From Streptomyces sp. I05A-00742 (GTDB lineage Bacteria > Actinomycetota > Actinomycetes > Streptomycetales > Streptomycetaceae), in NCBI RefSeq assembly GCF_013055795.1, contig NZ_JABETO010000003.1:1-64000 (forward strand): a stretch of DNA of 64,000 bases. Reading direction: 5' to 3'. The position numbers and the translations under genes are program-made. Each line of letters starts with the position of its first letter. The stretch's first letter is position 1. Positions 41,428-50,136 of the stretch are shown in pieces. The notes under the pieces are model-generated. The model was not told the DNA's origin. It worked only from the letters and a program-made list of their open reading frames with translations, and did not search any database.

Positions 41428-42390
41428 TCAGCCCTTGCGGGTCTTGACCTCGTCCGTCAGCTGCGGGACGACCTGGAAGAGGTCGCCGACGACGCCGTAG
41501 TCGACCAGCTCGAAGATCGGCGCCTCCTCGTCCTTGTTGATGGCGACGATCGTCTTCGAGGTCTGCATGCCGGCGCGGTGCTGGATCGCGCCGGAGATGC
41601 CCGCCGCGATGTACAGCTGCGGGGAGACCGACTTGCCGGTCTGGCCGACCTGGTTGGTGTGCGGGTACCAGCCGGCGTCGACGGCGGCGCGGGAGGCGCC
41701 GACGGCGCCGCCGAGCGAGTCCGCGAGGGCCTCGATCAGCGGGAAGTTCTCGGCGCCGTTGACGCCGCGGCCACCGGAGACCACGATCGCGGCCTCGGTC
41801 AGCTCGGGGCGGCCGGTCGACTCGCGCGGAGTGCGGGAGACGACCTTGGTGCCGGTCGCGAGCTTGCCGAAGGTGACGGACAGCTGCTCGACCGTGCCCG
41901 CGGCCGGGGCGGCCTCGGGAGCGGCGGAGTTGGGCTTGACGGTGATGACCGGGGTGCCCTTGGTGACGCGGGACTTGGTGGAGTACGAGGCCGCGAAGAC
42001 GGACTGCGTGGCCACCGGGCCCTCGTCACCGGCCTCCAGGTCCACGGCGTCGGTGATGAGACCGCCGCCGATACGGAGGGCGAGGCGGGCCGCGATCTCC
42101 TTGCCCTCGGCGGAGGACGGGACGAGGACGGCGGCCGGGGAGACGGCGTCGTACGCGGCCTGGAGCGCGTCCACCTTGGGCACGACGAGGTAGTCGGCGA
42201 ACTCGGCGGCGTCGGCGGTCAGCACCTTGACGGCGCCGTGCTCGCCGAGCACCTTCGCGGCCTCGTCGGCGCCGGCGCCGAGGTGCACGGCGACGGGCTC
42301 GCCGATGCGGCGGGCGAGGGTCAGCAGTTCGAGGGTGGGCTTGCGGACGGCACCGTCCACGTGGTCTACGTAGACGAGGACTTCAGCCAT
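41428..42390 (-). CDS. etfA: Electron transfer flavoprotein alpha subunit
   Basis: The 320-residue subunit begins MAEVLVYVDHVDGAVRKPTL. It has the ETF N-terminal alpha/beta domain and the C-terminal FAD-binding signature VVSGGRGVNGAENFPLIE, GQTGKSVSPQLYIAAGISGA and TSKTIVAINKDEEAPIFE. With the beta subunit encoded just upstream it forms the soluble heterodimer that carries electrons from acyl-CoA dehydrogenases to the quinone pool. The ATG at 42390 has AGGAGAG nine bases upstream. It is separated from etfB by 49 bases, with the same orientation, and followed by a perfect terminator hairpin. It is a standard housekeeping gene of full length. Confidence 0.97.
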   Translation of the reverse strand: MAEVLVYVDHVDGAVRKPTLELLTLARRIGEPVAVHLGAGADEAAKVLGEHGAVKVLTADAAEFADYLVVPKVDALQAAYDAVSPAAVLVPSSAEGKEIAARLALRIGGGLITDAVDLEAGDEGPVATQSVFAASYSTKSRVTKGTPVITVKPNSAAPEAAPAAGTVEQLSVTFGKLATGTKVVSRTPRESTGRPELTEAAIVVSGGRGVNGAENFPLIEALADSLGGAVGASRAAVDAGWYPHTNQVGQTGKSVSPQLYIAAGISGAIQHRAGMQTSKTIVAINKDEEAPIFELVDYGVVGDLFQVVPQLTDEVKTRKG

Positions 42391-42439
42391 GGCGTGCTCT
42401 CCTGCGAGAAGTGTGAGGGCGGTTGAGGAAGGGCCGGGC

Positions 42440-43234
42440 TCAGATGAACTTCTGGCCCGCGAGGAACTCGGCGAGCTGCTTGCCGCCCTCGCCCTCGTCC
42501 TTGACGATGGTGCCGGCCGTGCGGGCCGGACGCTCGGTGGCGCTGTCCACCTTGGTCCAGGCGCCGTCGAGGCCGACCTCGTCCGCCTCGATGCCGAGGT
42601 CGGAGAGGTCCAGGGACTCCACCGGCTTCTTCTTCGCGGCCATGATGCCCTTGAAGGACGGGTAACGCGCCTCGCCCGACTGGTCGGTGACGGAGACGAC
42701 GGCCGGGAGGGAGGCCTCCAGCTGCTCGCTCGCGGCGTCGCCGTCGCGGCGGCCGGTGACCGTGGTGCCGTCGACGGAGACCTCGGAGAGCAGGGAAACC
42801 TGCGGGACGCCCAGGCGCTCGGCGAGGAGGGCCGGGAGCACGCCCATGCCGCCGTCGGTGGAGGCCATGCCGCAGATGACCAGGTCGTAGCCGACGTGCT
42901 CGACGGCCTTGGCGAGCACCAGGGAGGTGCCCAGGGCGTCGGTGCCGTGCAGGTCCTCGTCCTCGACGTGGACGGCCTTGTGCGCCCCCATGGACAGCGC
43001 CTTGCGGAGCGCGTCCTTGGCGTCCTCGGGGCCGACGGTGAGCACGGTGATCTCCGCTGCGTCTTCGGAATCCGCCTCGTCGGCGATCTGCAGCGCCTGC
43101 TCGACCGCGTACTCGTCGAGCTCCGAGAGCAGGCCGTCCACGTCGTCGCGGTCGACGGTCAGGTCTTCGGCGAAGTGCCGGTCGCCGGTGGCGTCGGGCA
43201 CGTACTTCACACAGACAACGATCCTCAAGCTCAC
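42440..43234 (-). CDS. etfB: Electron transfer flavoprotein beta subunit
   Basis: The 264-residue subunit starts at GTG 43234 (SLRIVVCVKYVPDATGDRHF) with AGGAG eight bases before it; the open frame extending further upstream is not coding. The ETF beta signature is LSELDEYAVEQALQIADEAD, followed by AITVLTVGPEDAKDALRKAL-like sequence and DLVICGMASTDGGMGVLPAL, which contributes to AMP and partner binding. The C-terminal MAAKKKPVESLDLSDLGI is the recognition segment for dehydrogenase partners. It forms an operon with etfA, the usual actinobacterial order. The intergenic region upstream (43235-43422) carries the operon promoter. Confidence 0.97.
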   Translation of the reverse strand: MSLRIVVCVKYVPDATGDRHFAEDLTVDRDDVDGLLSELDEYAVEQALQIADEADSEDAAEITVLTVGPEDAKDALRKALSMGAHKAVHVEDEDLHGTDALGTSLVLAKAVEHVGYDLVICGMASTDGGMGVLPALLAERLGVPQVSLLSEVSVDGTTVTGRRDGDAASEQLEASLPAVVSVTDQSGEARYPSFKGIMAAKKKPVESLDLSDLGIEADEVGLDGAWTKVDSATERPARTAGTIVKDEGEGGKQLAEFLAGQKFI

Positions 43235-43422
43235 GCCGGCTCTCCTACTGCATCGTCTCTTCGTAGCTGCCTTGACAGGCAGCATAGGCGCCTTCGGGGG
43301 GCGGATCCCGGTCGGAACGGGTGCCGCCTCGACCGGAATGTTACTCGTCAGTACATCGAGCGTGTTCCCCGAGCGCAAGGCCGTCGAACTGTGATCTGCC
43401 CAACGCGCGGGGACGGGACGTA

Positions 43423-43929
43423 TCAGTCCCTTAAACCGTTGAAGCGTCCCTGGTGGTAGAGGAGGGGAAGGCCCGCCCCGGCCTCGTCCCCGGCCACCGC
43501 TTCCGCGAGGACGAGGCGGTGGTCGCCGGCGGGCACCCGGGCCACCACCCGGCACACCAGCCACGCCAGGACACCTTCCAGCAGGGGCACCCCCTCCGGG
43601 CCGGCGCGCCAGCGCGTGGGGGCGGCGAAGCGGTCGACGCCGCTGCGGGCGAAGGCGGCGGCCAGCTCCCGCTGGTGTTCGCCGAGTATGTGCACGCCGA
43701 CGTACTCGGCCTCGGCCATCACGGGCCAGCTGGAGGATCCGGTGCCGACGCCGAAGGAGACCAGCGGGGGCTCGGCGGCGACGGAGGTGAGGGAGGTCGC
43801 GGTGAACCCGGCTGGGCGTGCGCCCCGCGCGGTGATCACGGCGACGCCGGCGGCGTGCCGGCGGAAGACCGAGCGCAGCAGCTCGGGGCCGGTGCTGCGG
43901 AAGGTGCGGAGTTCGGGCGAGACCGACAT
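43423..43929 (-). CDS. Flavin reductase family protein
   Basis: The 168-residue protein has the flavin reductase-like split-barrel fold: LRSVFRRHAAGVAVITARGA, GFTATSLTSVAAEPPLVSFG (FMN phosphate binding), then EYVGVHILGEHQRELAAAFA and VLAWLVCRVVARVPAGDHRL with the conserved GDH near the active site. Such proteins reduce FMN with NAD(P)H for a two-component monooxygenase. No monooxygenase gene is adjacent, so the partner is elsewhere. The ATG at 43929 begins MSVSPELRTFRST. It is upstream of and in the same direction as etfB, with 188 bases between, so it is probably a separate transcript. Confidence 0.88.
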   Translation of the reverse strand: MSVSPELRTFRSTGPELLRSVFRRHAAGVAVITARGARPAGFTATSLTSVAAEPPLVSFGVGTGSSSWPVMAEAEYVGVHILGEHQRELAAAFARSGVDRFAAPTRWRAGPEGVPLLEGVLAWLVCRVVARVPAGDHRLVLAEAVAGDEAGAGLPLLYHQGRFNGLRD

Positions 43930-44133
43930 GGACTGTCCCTTTCAGGTCGAGCCGGAGTGGTGCGGTCGCGGTGACTCACGGGCTCGGACAGCGCGCACCG
44001 GCCACTACCGGAACGTCCACGTACGTGTCTAACTGCGAGAGAAGTCCAGGCCACATGGCGTCACCTTGACGAGAGGCGAGGAGCGGAGTCAAGGGCCGCC
44101 GGACGGATGCGAGACGGATCACGGTGATCTCCG

Positions 44134-44448
44134 TCACGCGGGGCCGACCGCGGCTCCGAGTGCGGCGATGACGTGCGCCTTGCGCGGCTCGCCGACGGCT
44201 CGGCGCACGACGCGGCCGTCCGCGTCGAGGACGAGGACGGTGGGGGTCGCGGCGATGTCCAGCGCCCGGACGAGCCCGAGCCGCGACTCGGCGTCGATCT
44301 CGACGTGGGTGACGCCCTCGACCATCGCCGCCACGTCCGTCAGGACTCGCCGGGTGGCGGCGCAGGGGCGGCAGAAGGCGCTGGAGAACTGCACGAGGGT
44401 GGCCCGCTCCCCCAGCTGCGCCCCGAGTTCGGCGGCGCTCAGCCGCAC
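44134..44448 (-). CDS. Thioredoxin-fold protein
   Basis: The 104-residue protein has a thioredoxin fold with the active site FSSAFCRPCAATRRVL; CRPC replaces the usual CGPC. It also has the cis-proline segment ALDIAATPTVLVLDADGRVV. The GTG at 44448 has GAGAGG five bases upstream and gives a protein of typical thioredoxin length; the longer frame to 44715 adds a low-complexity N-terminus. It would act as a small disulfide reductase or sensor in the cytoplasm. It lies alone between the flavin reductase gene and the divergent plsC gene. Confidence 0.82.
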   Translation of the reverse strand: MRLSAAELGAQLGERATLVQFSSAFCRPCAATRRVLTDVAAMVEGVTHVEIDAESRLGLVRALDIAATPTVLVLDADGRVVRRAVGEPRKAHVIAALGAAVGPA

Positions 44449-44743
44449 GACGCCCTCTCGTCGCTCTTCCCTCACGCCCGTCCTCCCGCTTCGGCCCCGC
44501 TCCCCCGCGGTGGCACCGCCCTGTCCAGCGCCGCCTCCGCCGAGGGAATTCCCGCCGGAACGATCGCTACCGCCCGACCGTACCCGGCATATCGGGCGAC
44601 GTGATGAGGATCTCCCGGCGGAGACCCGCCTGTGACTGGCCCACAGGCCGGACATTCGGGCACGATCTGCCGGAAGCCGCCACCCTACGGCTGCGTAACC
44701 TCGACGGGAGCACACTCCCCAGCCCCCGAAGGATATTTCCGAT

Positions 44744-45469
44744 ATGGCAGAGCTCGTCTACCCCCCGGTGATCGGTGCCGTCCGCACCATGTTCAAGGCC
44801 GCCGATCTGCGCCTCGACGTCCAGGGCACCGAACACGTTCCGCAGCGCGGCGGGGCGGTGCTGGTGAGCAACCACATCGGCTACCTCGACTTCCTCTTCT
44901 GCGGGCTCGCCGCCCGGCCGGCCAAGCGGCTGGTGCGGTTCATGGCGAAGGAGTCGGTCTTCCGGCACAAGGTGTCCGGGCCGCTCATGCGCGCGATGAA
45001 GCACATACCCGTCGACCGCTCCGCGGGGCTCGGCGCGTACAAGCACGCCCTCGGCGCGCTGCGCTCGGGCGAGATCATCGGGGTCTTCCCGGAAGCGACG
45101 ATCTCCACCTCCTTCACCCTGAAGACCTTCAAGTCCGGCGCGGCGCGGCTGGCCCAGGAGGCCGGCGTCCCCCTGCTGCCGATGGCTCTCTGGGGCACCC
45201 AGCGCCTCTGGACCAAGGGCCGCAAGCGGGACCTCGGCCGCAGCCACATCCCCGTCTCCATACGGGTCGGCGCCCCCGTCGAGGCCGACCCCGCCGAACC
45301 GGCCGAGAAGGTCACCGAGCGCCTGCGCGCCCGCGTCCAGGAACTCCTGGAGGCCGCCCAGCGCGCCTACCCCGTCCACCCGAAGAACCCCGCCGACACC
45401 TGGTGGGTCCCCGCCCACCTGGGCGGCACGGCTCCGACGCCGGCCCAGGCGGCGCTGGAAGGCGCGTAG
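44744..45469 (+). CDS. plsC: 1-acyl-sn-glycerol-3-phosphate acyltransferase
   Basis: The 241-residue enzyme has the acyltransferase HX4D motif SNHIGYLDFLF (His44, Asp49), the substrate-binding KHIPVDRSAG and the third motif VFPEATISTS (a variant of FPEGT). It transfers an acyl chain to lysophosphatidic acid at the inner face of the membrane in phospholipid synthesis. The N-terminus (MAELVYPPVIGAVRTMFKA) is a membrane-associating helix. The ATG at 44744 is preceded by GAAGGATAT. It stands alone; a large hairpin at 45611-45640 follows. Streptomyces have several plsC paralogues, so the symbol refers to the family. Confidence 0.92.
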   Translation: MAELVYPPVIGAVRTMFKAADLRLDVQGTEHVPQRGGAVLVSNHIGYLDFLFCGLAARPAKRLVRFMAKESVFRHKVSGPLMRAMKHIPVDRSAGLGAYKHALGALRSGEIIGVFPEATISTSFTLKTFKSGAARLAQEAGVPLLPMALWGTQRLWTKGRKRDLGRSHIPVSIRVGAPVEADPAEPAEKVTERLRARVQELLEAAQRAYPVHPKNPADTWWVPAHLGGTAPTPAQAALEGA

Positions 45470-45610
45470 TCCGGGGAAAGCCTTGCCGCCCCGCGCGGCA
45501 TACCCACCGGGCGGGTCTCCGACTGACGGCCGGCCCACGACGCGGCCCTGCGCGCACGCTTCAGCGATCTGGCTTGCGACCGGATGCGGGGCACCGGGGC
45601 GGATCACACG

Positions 45611-45640
45611 AAGGCCCCGCACCGGACGGTGCGGGGCCTT
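45611..45640. terminator. Bidirectional terminator hairpin, 13-bp stem
   Basis: AAGGCCCCGCACC (45611-45623) pairs perfectly with GGTGCGGGGCCTT (45628-45640) around GGAC. The AA/TT ends make it work in both directions. Confidence 0.85.
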
Positions 45641-45710
45641 CTCCGTCGGCATGTGCACGGAATCCCCTACCAGCACGAACACGCCTGCATCCGCTGCCCT
45701 GCCCTCCAGA

Positions 45711-45908
45711 TCGACCCCCCGCCGGCGGCCACGCCTCACCGAGATCATCCGGAACCTCCGCGATCGCATCCGCGAAGCCCGCGGTAACCGATGGCTCGGA
45801 GAAGTCGACGGACTTCAGGTCGGTCTCGACGCCGCCACCGCCAAGCTCAACGGCCTGAGCCGGGCCCCGGCCGACGGTCGGCCCCAACGGGTCGACCTCG
45901 GCATGCCG
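45711..45908 (+). pseudogene. Fragment resembling the C-terminus of a recombinase/integrase
   Basis: In one frame this stretch reads RRPRLTEIIRNLRDRI followed by GNRWLGEVDGLQVGLDAAT and AKLNGLSR. It is a helical, coiled-coil-like segment with the WLGEV.GL pattern that I associate with the C-terminal tail of actinobacterial recombinases and mobile-element proteins. There is no upstream catalytic domain and no in-frame start, and the frame runs on into the antisense of the next gene without a stop. It is therefore probably a remnant of a mobile gene. The family assignment comes from memory and is weak. Confidence 0.35.
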
Positions 45909-45919
45909 CTCTTCACCGA

Positions 45920-46642
45920 TCAGACGATCTCGATGCTCAGCTGGAAGCCCAGTTCCTCGAAGCCCAATGCGGCTGCAACGCGCCGGGAGGCGGGAAGCCG
46001 TGCACGCCATTGCGGTAGCAGCCCGGCAGCGAGGGCATGTGCGACCGCCGCTGAACCCGTCACCCGCGCCAGCCCCCGCCCCCGCGCTGCCGGCGCGGTC
46101 AGCACGCCAATGTGAGCGGTACGACTCGGCCAGGCTCGATAGCCGGCAGCAGCAACTTCCTGACCCTGCTCGCGGACCACGAACGCGCGAGACGTGATCT
46201 CGTCCAGCGCGGCCTCCCCAGCGTCTCCCTCGCCGGCCGTCTTCTCCAGACGCCGCAGATCCGGGTGGTCGGCCGGCAGTTGCTCCGCCGCCAGCGCACC
46301 GGATTCGACCGGGCGAAAACCCTCCGGAGACACATACGACAACACCGCCGGCCCCAACACCCTCGCAACAGGCAGGACCGTCCGGATTGAAGTGCCGTCC
46401 ACGACAGCCTCCACCGACAGTCCCGCCAGTGCACCCCGAACGATCACTGCGGCGCTCTCAGTCGGCACAGTCACGATCGCCGATCCACCGAGAACCACCA
46501 CCCCCAGCCAGCCGGCCGGGCACAGCCCCGACTCCGGGGAGACCACCACGTGCACACCACCCGGCGGCGGGAACGACACCGGTACCCGGGCAAGGTCTTC
46601 CCACAGAGCCCGAGCTCTGAGCAACGATGGATCTATTGACAT
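45920..46642 (-). CDS. GNAT family N-acetyltransferase
   Basis: The 240-residue protein starts MSIDPSLLRARALWEDLARV at the ATG complementary to 46640-46642. The GNAT domain occupies the C-terminal half: VREQGQEVAAAGYRAWPSRT, then HIGVLTAPAARGRGLARVTG with the RGRGLA acetyl-CoA loop, and the closing RLPASRRVAAALGFEELGFQ. The N-terminal half (residues 1-110) is the less conserved lid/substrate domain. The substrate is unknown; such enzymes often modify small amines or aminoglycosides. It is convergent with the recombinase remnant and divergent from the 47041 gene. Confidence 0.85.
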   Translation of the reverse strand: MSIDPSLLRARALWEDLARVPVSFPPPGGVHVVVSPESGLCPAGWLGVVVLGGSAIVTVPTESAAVIVRGALAGLSVEAVVDGTSIRTVLPVARVLGPAVLSYVSPEGFRPVESGALAAEQLPADHPDLRRLEKTAGEGDAGEAALDEITSRAFVVREQGQEVAAAGYRAWPSRTAHIGVLTAPAARGRGLARVTGSAAVAHALAAGLLPQWRARLPASRRVAAALGFEELGFQLSIEIV

Positions 46643-47040
46643 GGCTCCGATCCTGCCAGGCGAAGTCAGCCTCCGACCTGGCAATTGACCCGCCGGCCAG
46701 TCCCAAGGCGCAGGAAAGACACTCGCTCAGGACAGCCACGTCGCGTCGCCGCCCTGGTCCGGAACAGGACGACTCCCGCAGGCGCGGAAGCCGCGGGGGC
46801 AACTGCCCTGTCAGTCAGCCACAGCCGGAGTGGCAGCACAGCCCGGCGCGGCAACCGCACGGCGGACACGGCAGGACCAGATCCCCCAACTGCGCGGAAC
46901 GGCAAGGCGCTGCACTTCTTCGAACGTGTACCGCACTGCTACGGTGCGTCATCAACGGCTGTCAGGCGGCAGCGCGTCATGGCATCCGTGTCCTTGTTCT
47001 CCCCTCTCGTGCCCTGCCCTTGCCTCGCGTTGGAGCGTTG
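46643..47040. other. About 400 bp intergenic region
   Basis: The gap between the GNAT gene and the 47041 gene has open frames continuing into both neighbours, but no ribosome binding site or recognised domain until the ATG at 47041. It includes the promoter of the GNAT gene. I see no RNA gene. Confidence 0.45.
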
Positions 47041-47544
47041 ATGCCTTCCTCGGGCGGTCTGTCTCGGTCCCGGAGCGCCGAAGCGTTGTGCTTGCCCGCT
47101 CAGCCTGCTCTGCGGCGGTCGACGGACACGGCCGGACACTTTCCGGAGCATCGTGTGGCACCGCCGCCGCCGGATTTCCTGCTCCCCCACGGGCCGTGGG
47201 GGCTGCTGGAAGCCGCGCACCGGTGGAACGGGTTCAGCCGCGAGGCGTGGCACCGCATGCTCCGGGGGCTACGGGTCGGCCCGGCATCGGCGTATCTCAG
47301 CCGGCGGGCGCTCGCGATGGACTTCGCCCGCTGGTCGGCCTCCTGTCTGGCCCATGGACTGACGGCAGGCGGCTTCCGGAAGGAAGCGGCCACCGTGTTC
47401 CAAGCCATCGGCGACTACGCCACCCCGGCCCCGTGGCAGTACATCACGCACCACCCGGAGCGGTGGCGGGAGGAGTTCGAGGCGACCCGCAGTGCCTGCC
47501 TGCGGCGGCTCAACTCGCCGCCGGACGCGGGAAGACGGCCGTGA
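47041..47544 (+). CDS. Uncharacterised protein, 167 aa
   Basis: The protein begins MPSSGGLSRSRSAEALCLPA at ATG 47041, with TTGGAG five bases upstream. The first 50 residues are low-complexity; the conserved-looking part is helical and aromatic (GPWGLLEAAHRWNGFSREAW, GLRVGPASAYLSRRALAMDF, FQAIGDYATPAPWQYITHHP). No domain is recognised. It has neither a signal peptide nor a membrane segment. The next gene in the same direction is an amino-acid permease, 106 bases later, so an operon is possible but not evident. Confidence 0.55.
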   Translation: MPSSGGLSRSRSAEALCLPAQPALRRSTDTAGHFPEHRVAPPPPDFLLPHGPWGLLEAAHRWNGFSREAWHRMLRGLRVGPASAYLSRRALAMDFARWSASCLAHGLTAGGFRKEAATVFQAIGDYATPAPWQYITHHPERWREEFEATRSACLRRLNSPPDAGRRP

Positions 47545-47650
47545 GCGCCTGCTGGCTCCGCGGGCGGGCTCCGCCCGTGCCGCGCCGACGGCCCGGCAGC
47601 CGGCCCGGCCCCCTCCCTCCCTTCTGCTCTTCTCTGTGCGGAGAATCTCG

Positions 47651-49180
47651 ATGTGTGCATCAGCCAACGCACCATGGCCGCAGTCCGAGCCGCCGGACGA
47701 CGACGAACGGATACTCAAGGAGCTCGGCTACACCCAGCAACTGCACCGGCGCATGGGCGCCTTCGGGAACTTCTCCGCTTCCCTGTCGGTCATCTCCATC
47801 ATGTCCGGGACGCTGCTGCTCTTCGGCTTCGGTCTGAACAGCGGTGGTCCCGCGGTGGTGATGTGGGGGTGGCTCGCCGTGGGGCCGCTGGTGCTGTGCC
47901 TGGCCGCGGCGCTGGCCGAGATCACCTCCCGCTATCCCACCAGCGGCGGCCTGTACTACATGGCCCGCCAGCTCGGCGGTGAGCGGTGGAGCTGGTACAC
48001 CGGCTGGCTCAACCTTCTGGGGCTGCTCGGCGGGATCGCGGCCCAGGACTACGGCATCGCGACCTTCACCGCCGCCTGGGCGAACCTGCAGTTCGGCTTC
48101 GAGCCGACGCCGAATTCCCTGCTGGTGATGTACGCGGTCATCCTCGCGCTGCACGCGGTCATGAATCTCTTCGGCACCCGGCTGATGAACGTCCTCACCT
48201 CCCTGAGCGCTTGGTGGCACCTGGCCGGGGCCGTCGTCATCATCGGCGCCCTGACGCTCGTCCCCTCCCACCACCGGTCGGCCGGCTTCGTGTTCTCCGA
48301 GTTCACCAACAACACCGGCTGGTCGAGCCCTGTGTACGTGATCCTGCTGGGCATGCTGCTGCCGTGCTTCGCCCTGGCCGGCTACGACACCTCGGCCCAC
48401 CTGAGCGAGGAGACCAGCGGCGCTTCCGTGGCCGCGGCGCGCGGGATCGTCCGCTCGGTGGCCGTGTCCTGGATCGCCGGCGGAATCCTGCTGGCCGCCC
48501 TGCTGTTCGCCATCCAGGACTACACCGGGACGCTGGGCAGCGAGACCGGGGTGCCGGTGGCGCAGATCTTCCTGGACTCCCTGGGCGTGGCGACGGCGAA
48601 GGCGCTGATGCTGGTGATCATCGTCGCGCAGTTCCTGTGCGGCTACACCGTCACCGCCTCCGCCAGCCGCATGATCTACGCCTTCGCCCGGGACGGCGCC
48701 CTGCCCGGCGCTGCCCGCTGGCAGAAGGTCAGCCGCCGTACGGCCGTCCCGGCCAACGCCGTCCGGCTGGCGGTGGTCATCGCCTTTGTGCTCGCCCTGC
48801 CGTCCCTGTATTCCGCCACGGCGTTCTCGGCGGTGACCGCGATCTCCGTCGTGGGTTTCACCCCGGCCTACGCCATCCCGGTGCTGCTGCGCCTGCGCCA
48901 CCCGGACCGGTTCACCCCCGGGCCCTGGCACCTGGGCCGCTGGAGCCGGCCGATCGGCTGGGTGGCCGTGCTCTGGGCGGCGGGAGTGACCGTGCTGTTC
49001 CTGCTGCCGCAGTCCAGCCCGGTCACCTCCACGACCTTCAACTACACGCCCGTCGCCCTGCTGGTGGTCCTCGTCATGGCCGCCCTGTGGTGGCGCTTCG
49101 GACGGAGTTCCTACGGTGTGCCCCGTTCCGGCACGGCGAACGCCCACGACCAGATCGAAGAGGCCGAAAACATCATCTGA
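47651..49180 (+). CDS. APC family amino acid/amine permease, GABA-permease-like (module 1)
   Basis: The 509-residue protein has about twelve membrane helices. The first helix region is RRMGAFGNFSASLSVISIMS with the unwound GSG-like turn, then EITSRYPTSGGLYYMARQLG (the conserved APC ITSxxPxSGG loop), and AHLSEETSGASVAAARGIVR. It belongs to the branch of the APC superfamily that takes up GABA, choline or amino acids in actinobacteria and fungi. The ATG at 47651 has GGAGA six bases upstream. A GNAT gene follows 89 bases later in the same direction; a second permease-GNAT pair lies at 59,622. The two permeases share the ends of helices and the C-terminal loop pattern, so they are paralogues. Confidence 0.9.
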   Translation: MCASANAPWPQSEPPDDDERILKELGYTQQLHRRMGAFGNFSASLSVISIMSGTLLLFGFGLNSGGPAVVMWGWLAVGPLVLCLAAALAEITSRYPTSGGLYYMARQLGGERWSWYTGWLNLLGLLGGIAAQDYGIATFTAAWANLQFGFEPTPNSLLVMYAVILALHAVMNLFGTRLMNVLTSLSAWWHLAGAVVIIGALTLVPSHHRSAGFVFSEFTNNTGWSSPVYVILLGMLLPCFALAGYDTSAHLSEETSGASVAAARGIVRSVAVSWIAGGILLAALLFAIQDYTGTLGSETGVPVAQIFLDSLGVATAKALMLVIIVAQFLCGYTVTASASRMIYAFARDGALPGAARWQKVSRRTAVPANAVRLAVVIAFVLALPSLYSATAFSAVTAISVVGFTPAYAIPVLLRLRHPDRFTPGPWHLGRWSRPIGWVAVLWAAGVTVLFLLPQSSPVTSTTFNYTPVALLVVLVMAALWWRFGRSSYGVPRSGTANAHDQIEEAENII

Positions 49181-49269
49181 CGGGACCGGAACCGCATGCC
49201 GCAAGTAGAGTCCCCACTGGCACAGAGGCACCGCAGGCATCCACCACCCGTCATGGAGACAGAGACACC

Positions 49270-50070
49270 GTGACCGTTCCCGCGGAATCCATCGAATCGG
49301 TACAGCAACTCACCACAGGCTGGCGGACCATGGTGCTCGACCGCGACCCGGACGCGGACGTACGCGACCTGCCGGGCATCGCCGTCCGCTGGGCCGACAG
49401 CAGGTTCGGGTTCTGGAACTGCATCACCTTGACCGAGGCGGACGCGGGAGCAGAGCTCCTCAGGCAGCGTCTGAACCAGGCCGTGGACATCATGCGGACC
49501 AAGAGGCACCCGGGCCTCCTGTGGCTATTCGAGGACCTTCTCGACGACGAGGCCCGCTCCGCGCTGGAGACGACGGCCGAGCAGGCCGGCCTCCAGTACG
49601 CCTTCCCCGGAACGGGCATGGCCGGCGACCTGCTCCCCATCCCCGAGCCGGTCCACCCCGACCTGACGTTCGCCCGCGTCGGCACCGACGAGCAGCTGCG
49701 GGCCTACGCCGACCTCCAGTCACGCGCCTACGGGTTCCCCTTGGAGGAGGGCCGCGAGGGCCTGGTGGGATCGGCGCTCTGGAAGAACGGGCTCCACGCC
49801 TACCTGGCCCTGCGCCGGGACGAACCGGTGGCGTGCGCCGCCGCGATCGAAGCGCGAGGCCGGCTGTTCATCACCTTCGTCGCCACGGACCCGCGGTGGC
49901 AGCGCAAGGGCTACGGCGAGGCGGTCACGCGCAAGGCGCTGTACGAAGGTGCGCGGGCCACCGGGCTGACCCGCGCCACGCTGCACGCCACCGCGGCAGG
50001 AGCCCCCGTGTACCCGCGCATCGGGTTCAAGCCGAACACGCGAATCCACTTCTACGGCCTGAAAGGCTGA
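49270..50070 (+). CDS. GNAT family N-acetyltransferase, partner of permease module 1
   Basis: The 266-residue protein starts at GTG 49270 (TVPAESIESVQQLTTGWRTM), preceded by GGAGACAGAG. The GNAT fold is in the C-terminal half: ARGRLFITFVATDPRWQRKG contains strand beta4 and the QRKGYG acetyl-CoA loop, followed by TRATLHATAAGAPVYPRIGF, the usual end motif. The N-terminal 110 residues probably form a substrate-binding half. It lies immediately downstream of the APC permease on the same strand, so the pair likely takes up and acetylates the same amine or amino acid. A perfect 13-bp hairpin follows the stop. Confidence 0.85.
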   Translation: MTVPAESIESVQQLTTGWRTMVLDRDPDADVRDLPGIAVRWADSRFGFWNCITLTEADAGAELLRQRLNQAVDIMRTKRHPGLLWLFEDLLDDEARSALETTAEQAGLQYAFPGTGMAGDLLPIPEPVHPDLTFARVGTDEQLRAYADLQSRAYGFPLEEGREGLVGSALWKNGLHAYLALRRDEPVACAAAIEARGRLFITFVATDPRWQRKGYGEAVTRKALYEGARATGLTRATLHATAAGAPVYPRIGFKPNTRIHFYGLKG

Positions 50071-50078
50071 TCCGGTGA

Positions 50079-50121
50079 GGCAGCTCTCGTCGGACCGGAC
50101 AGGCGACTGACGAGAGCTGCC
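50079..50121. terminator. Bidirectional terminator hairpin, 13-bp stem
   Basis: GGCAGCTCTCGTC (50079-50091) pairs perfectly with GACGAGAGCTGCC (50109-50121) between the convergent GNAT and threonine aldolase genes. Confidence 0.8.
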
Positions 50122-50136
50122 ACCGCCGGGCCACAG

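Noticed and set aside
47986..49269. Open frame upstream of the module 1 GNAT, in phase with it
   Set aside because: It overlaps the permease gene in another frame and is Arg/Pro-rich. The real start is the GTG at 49270.
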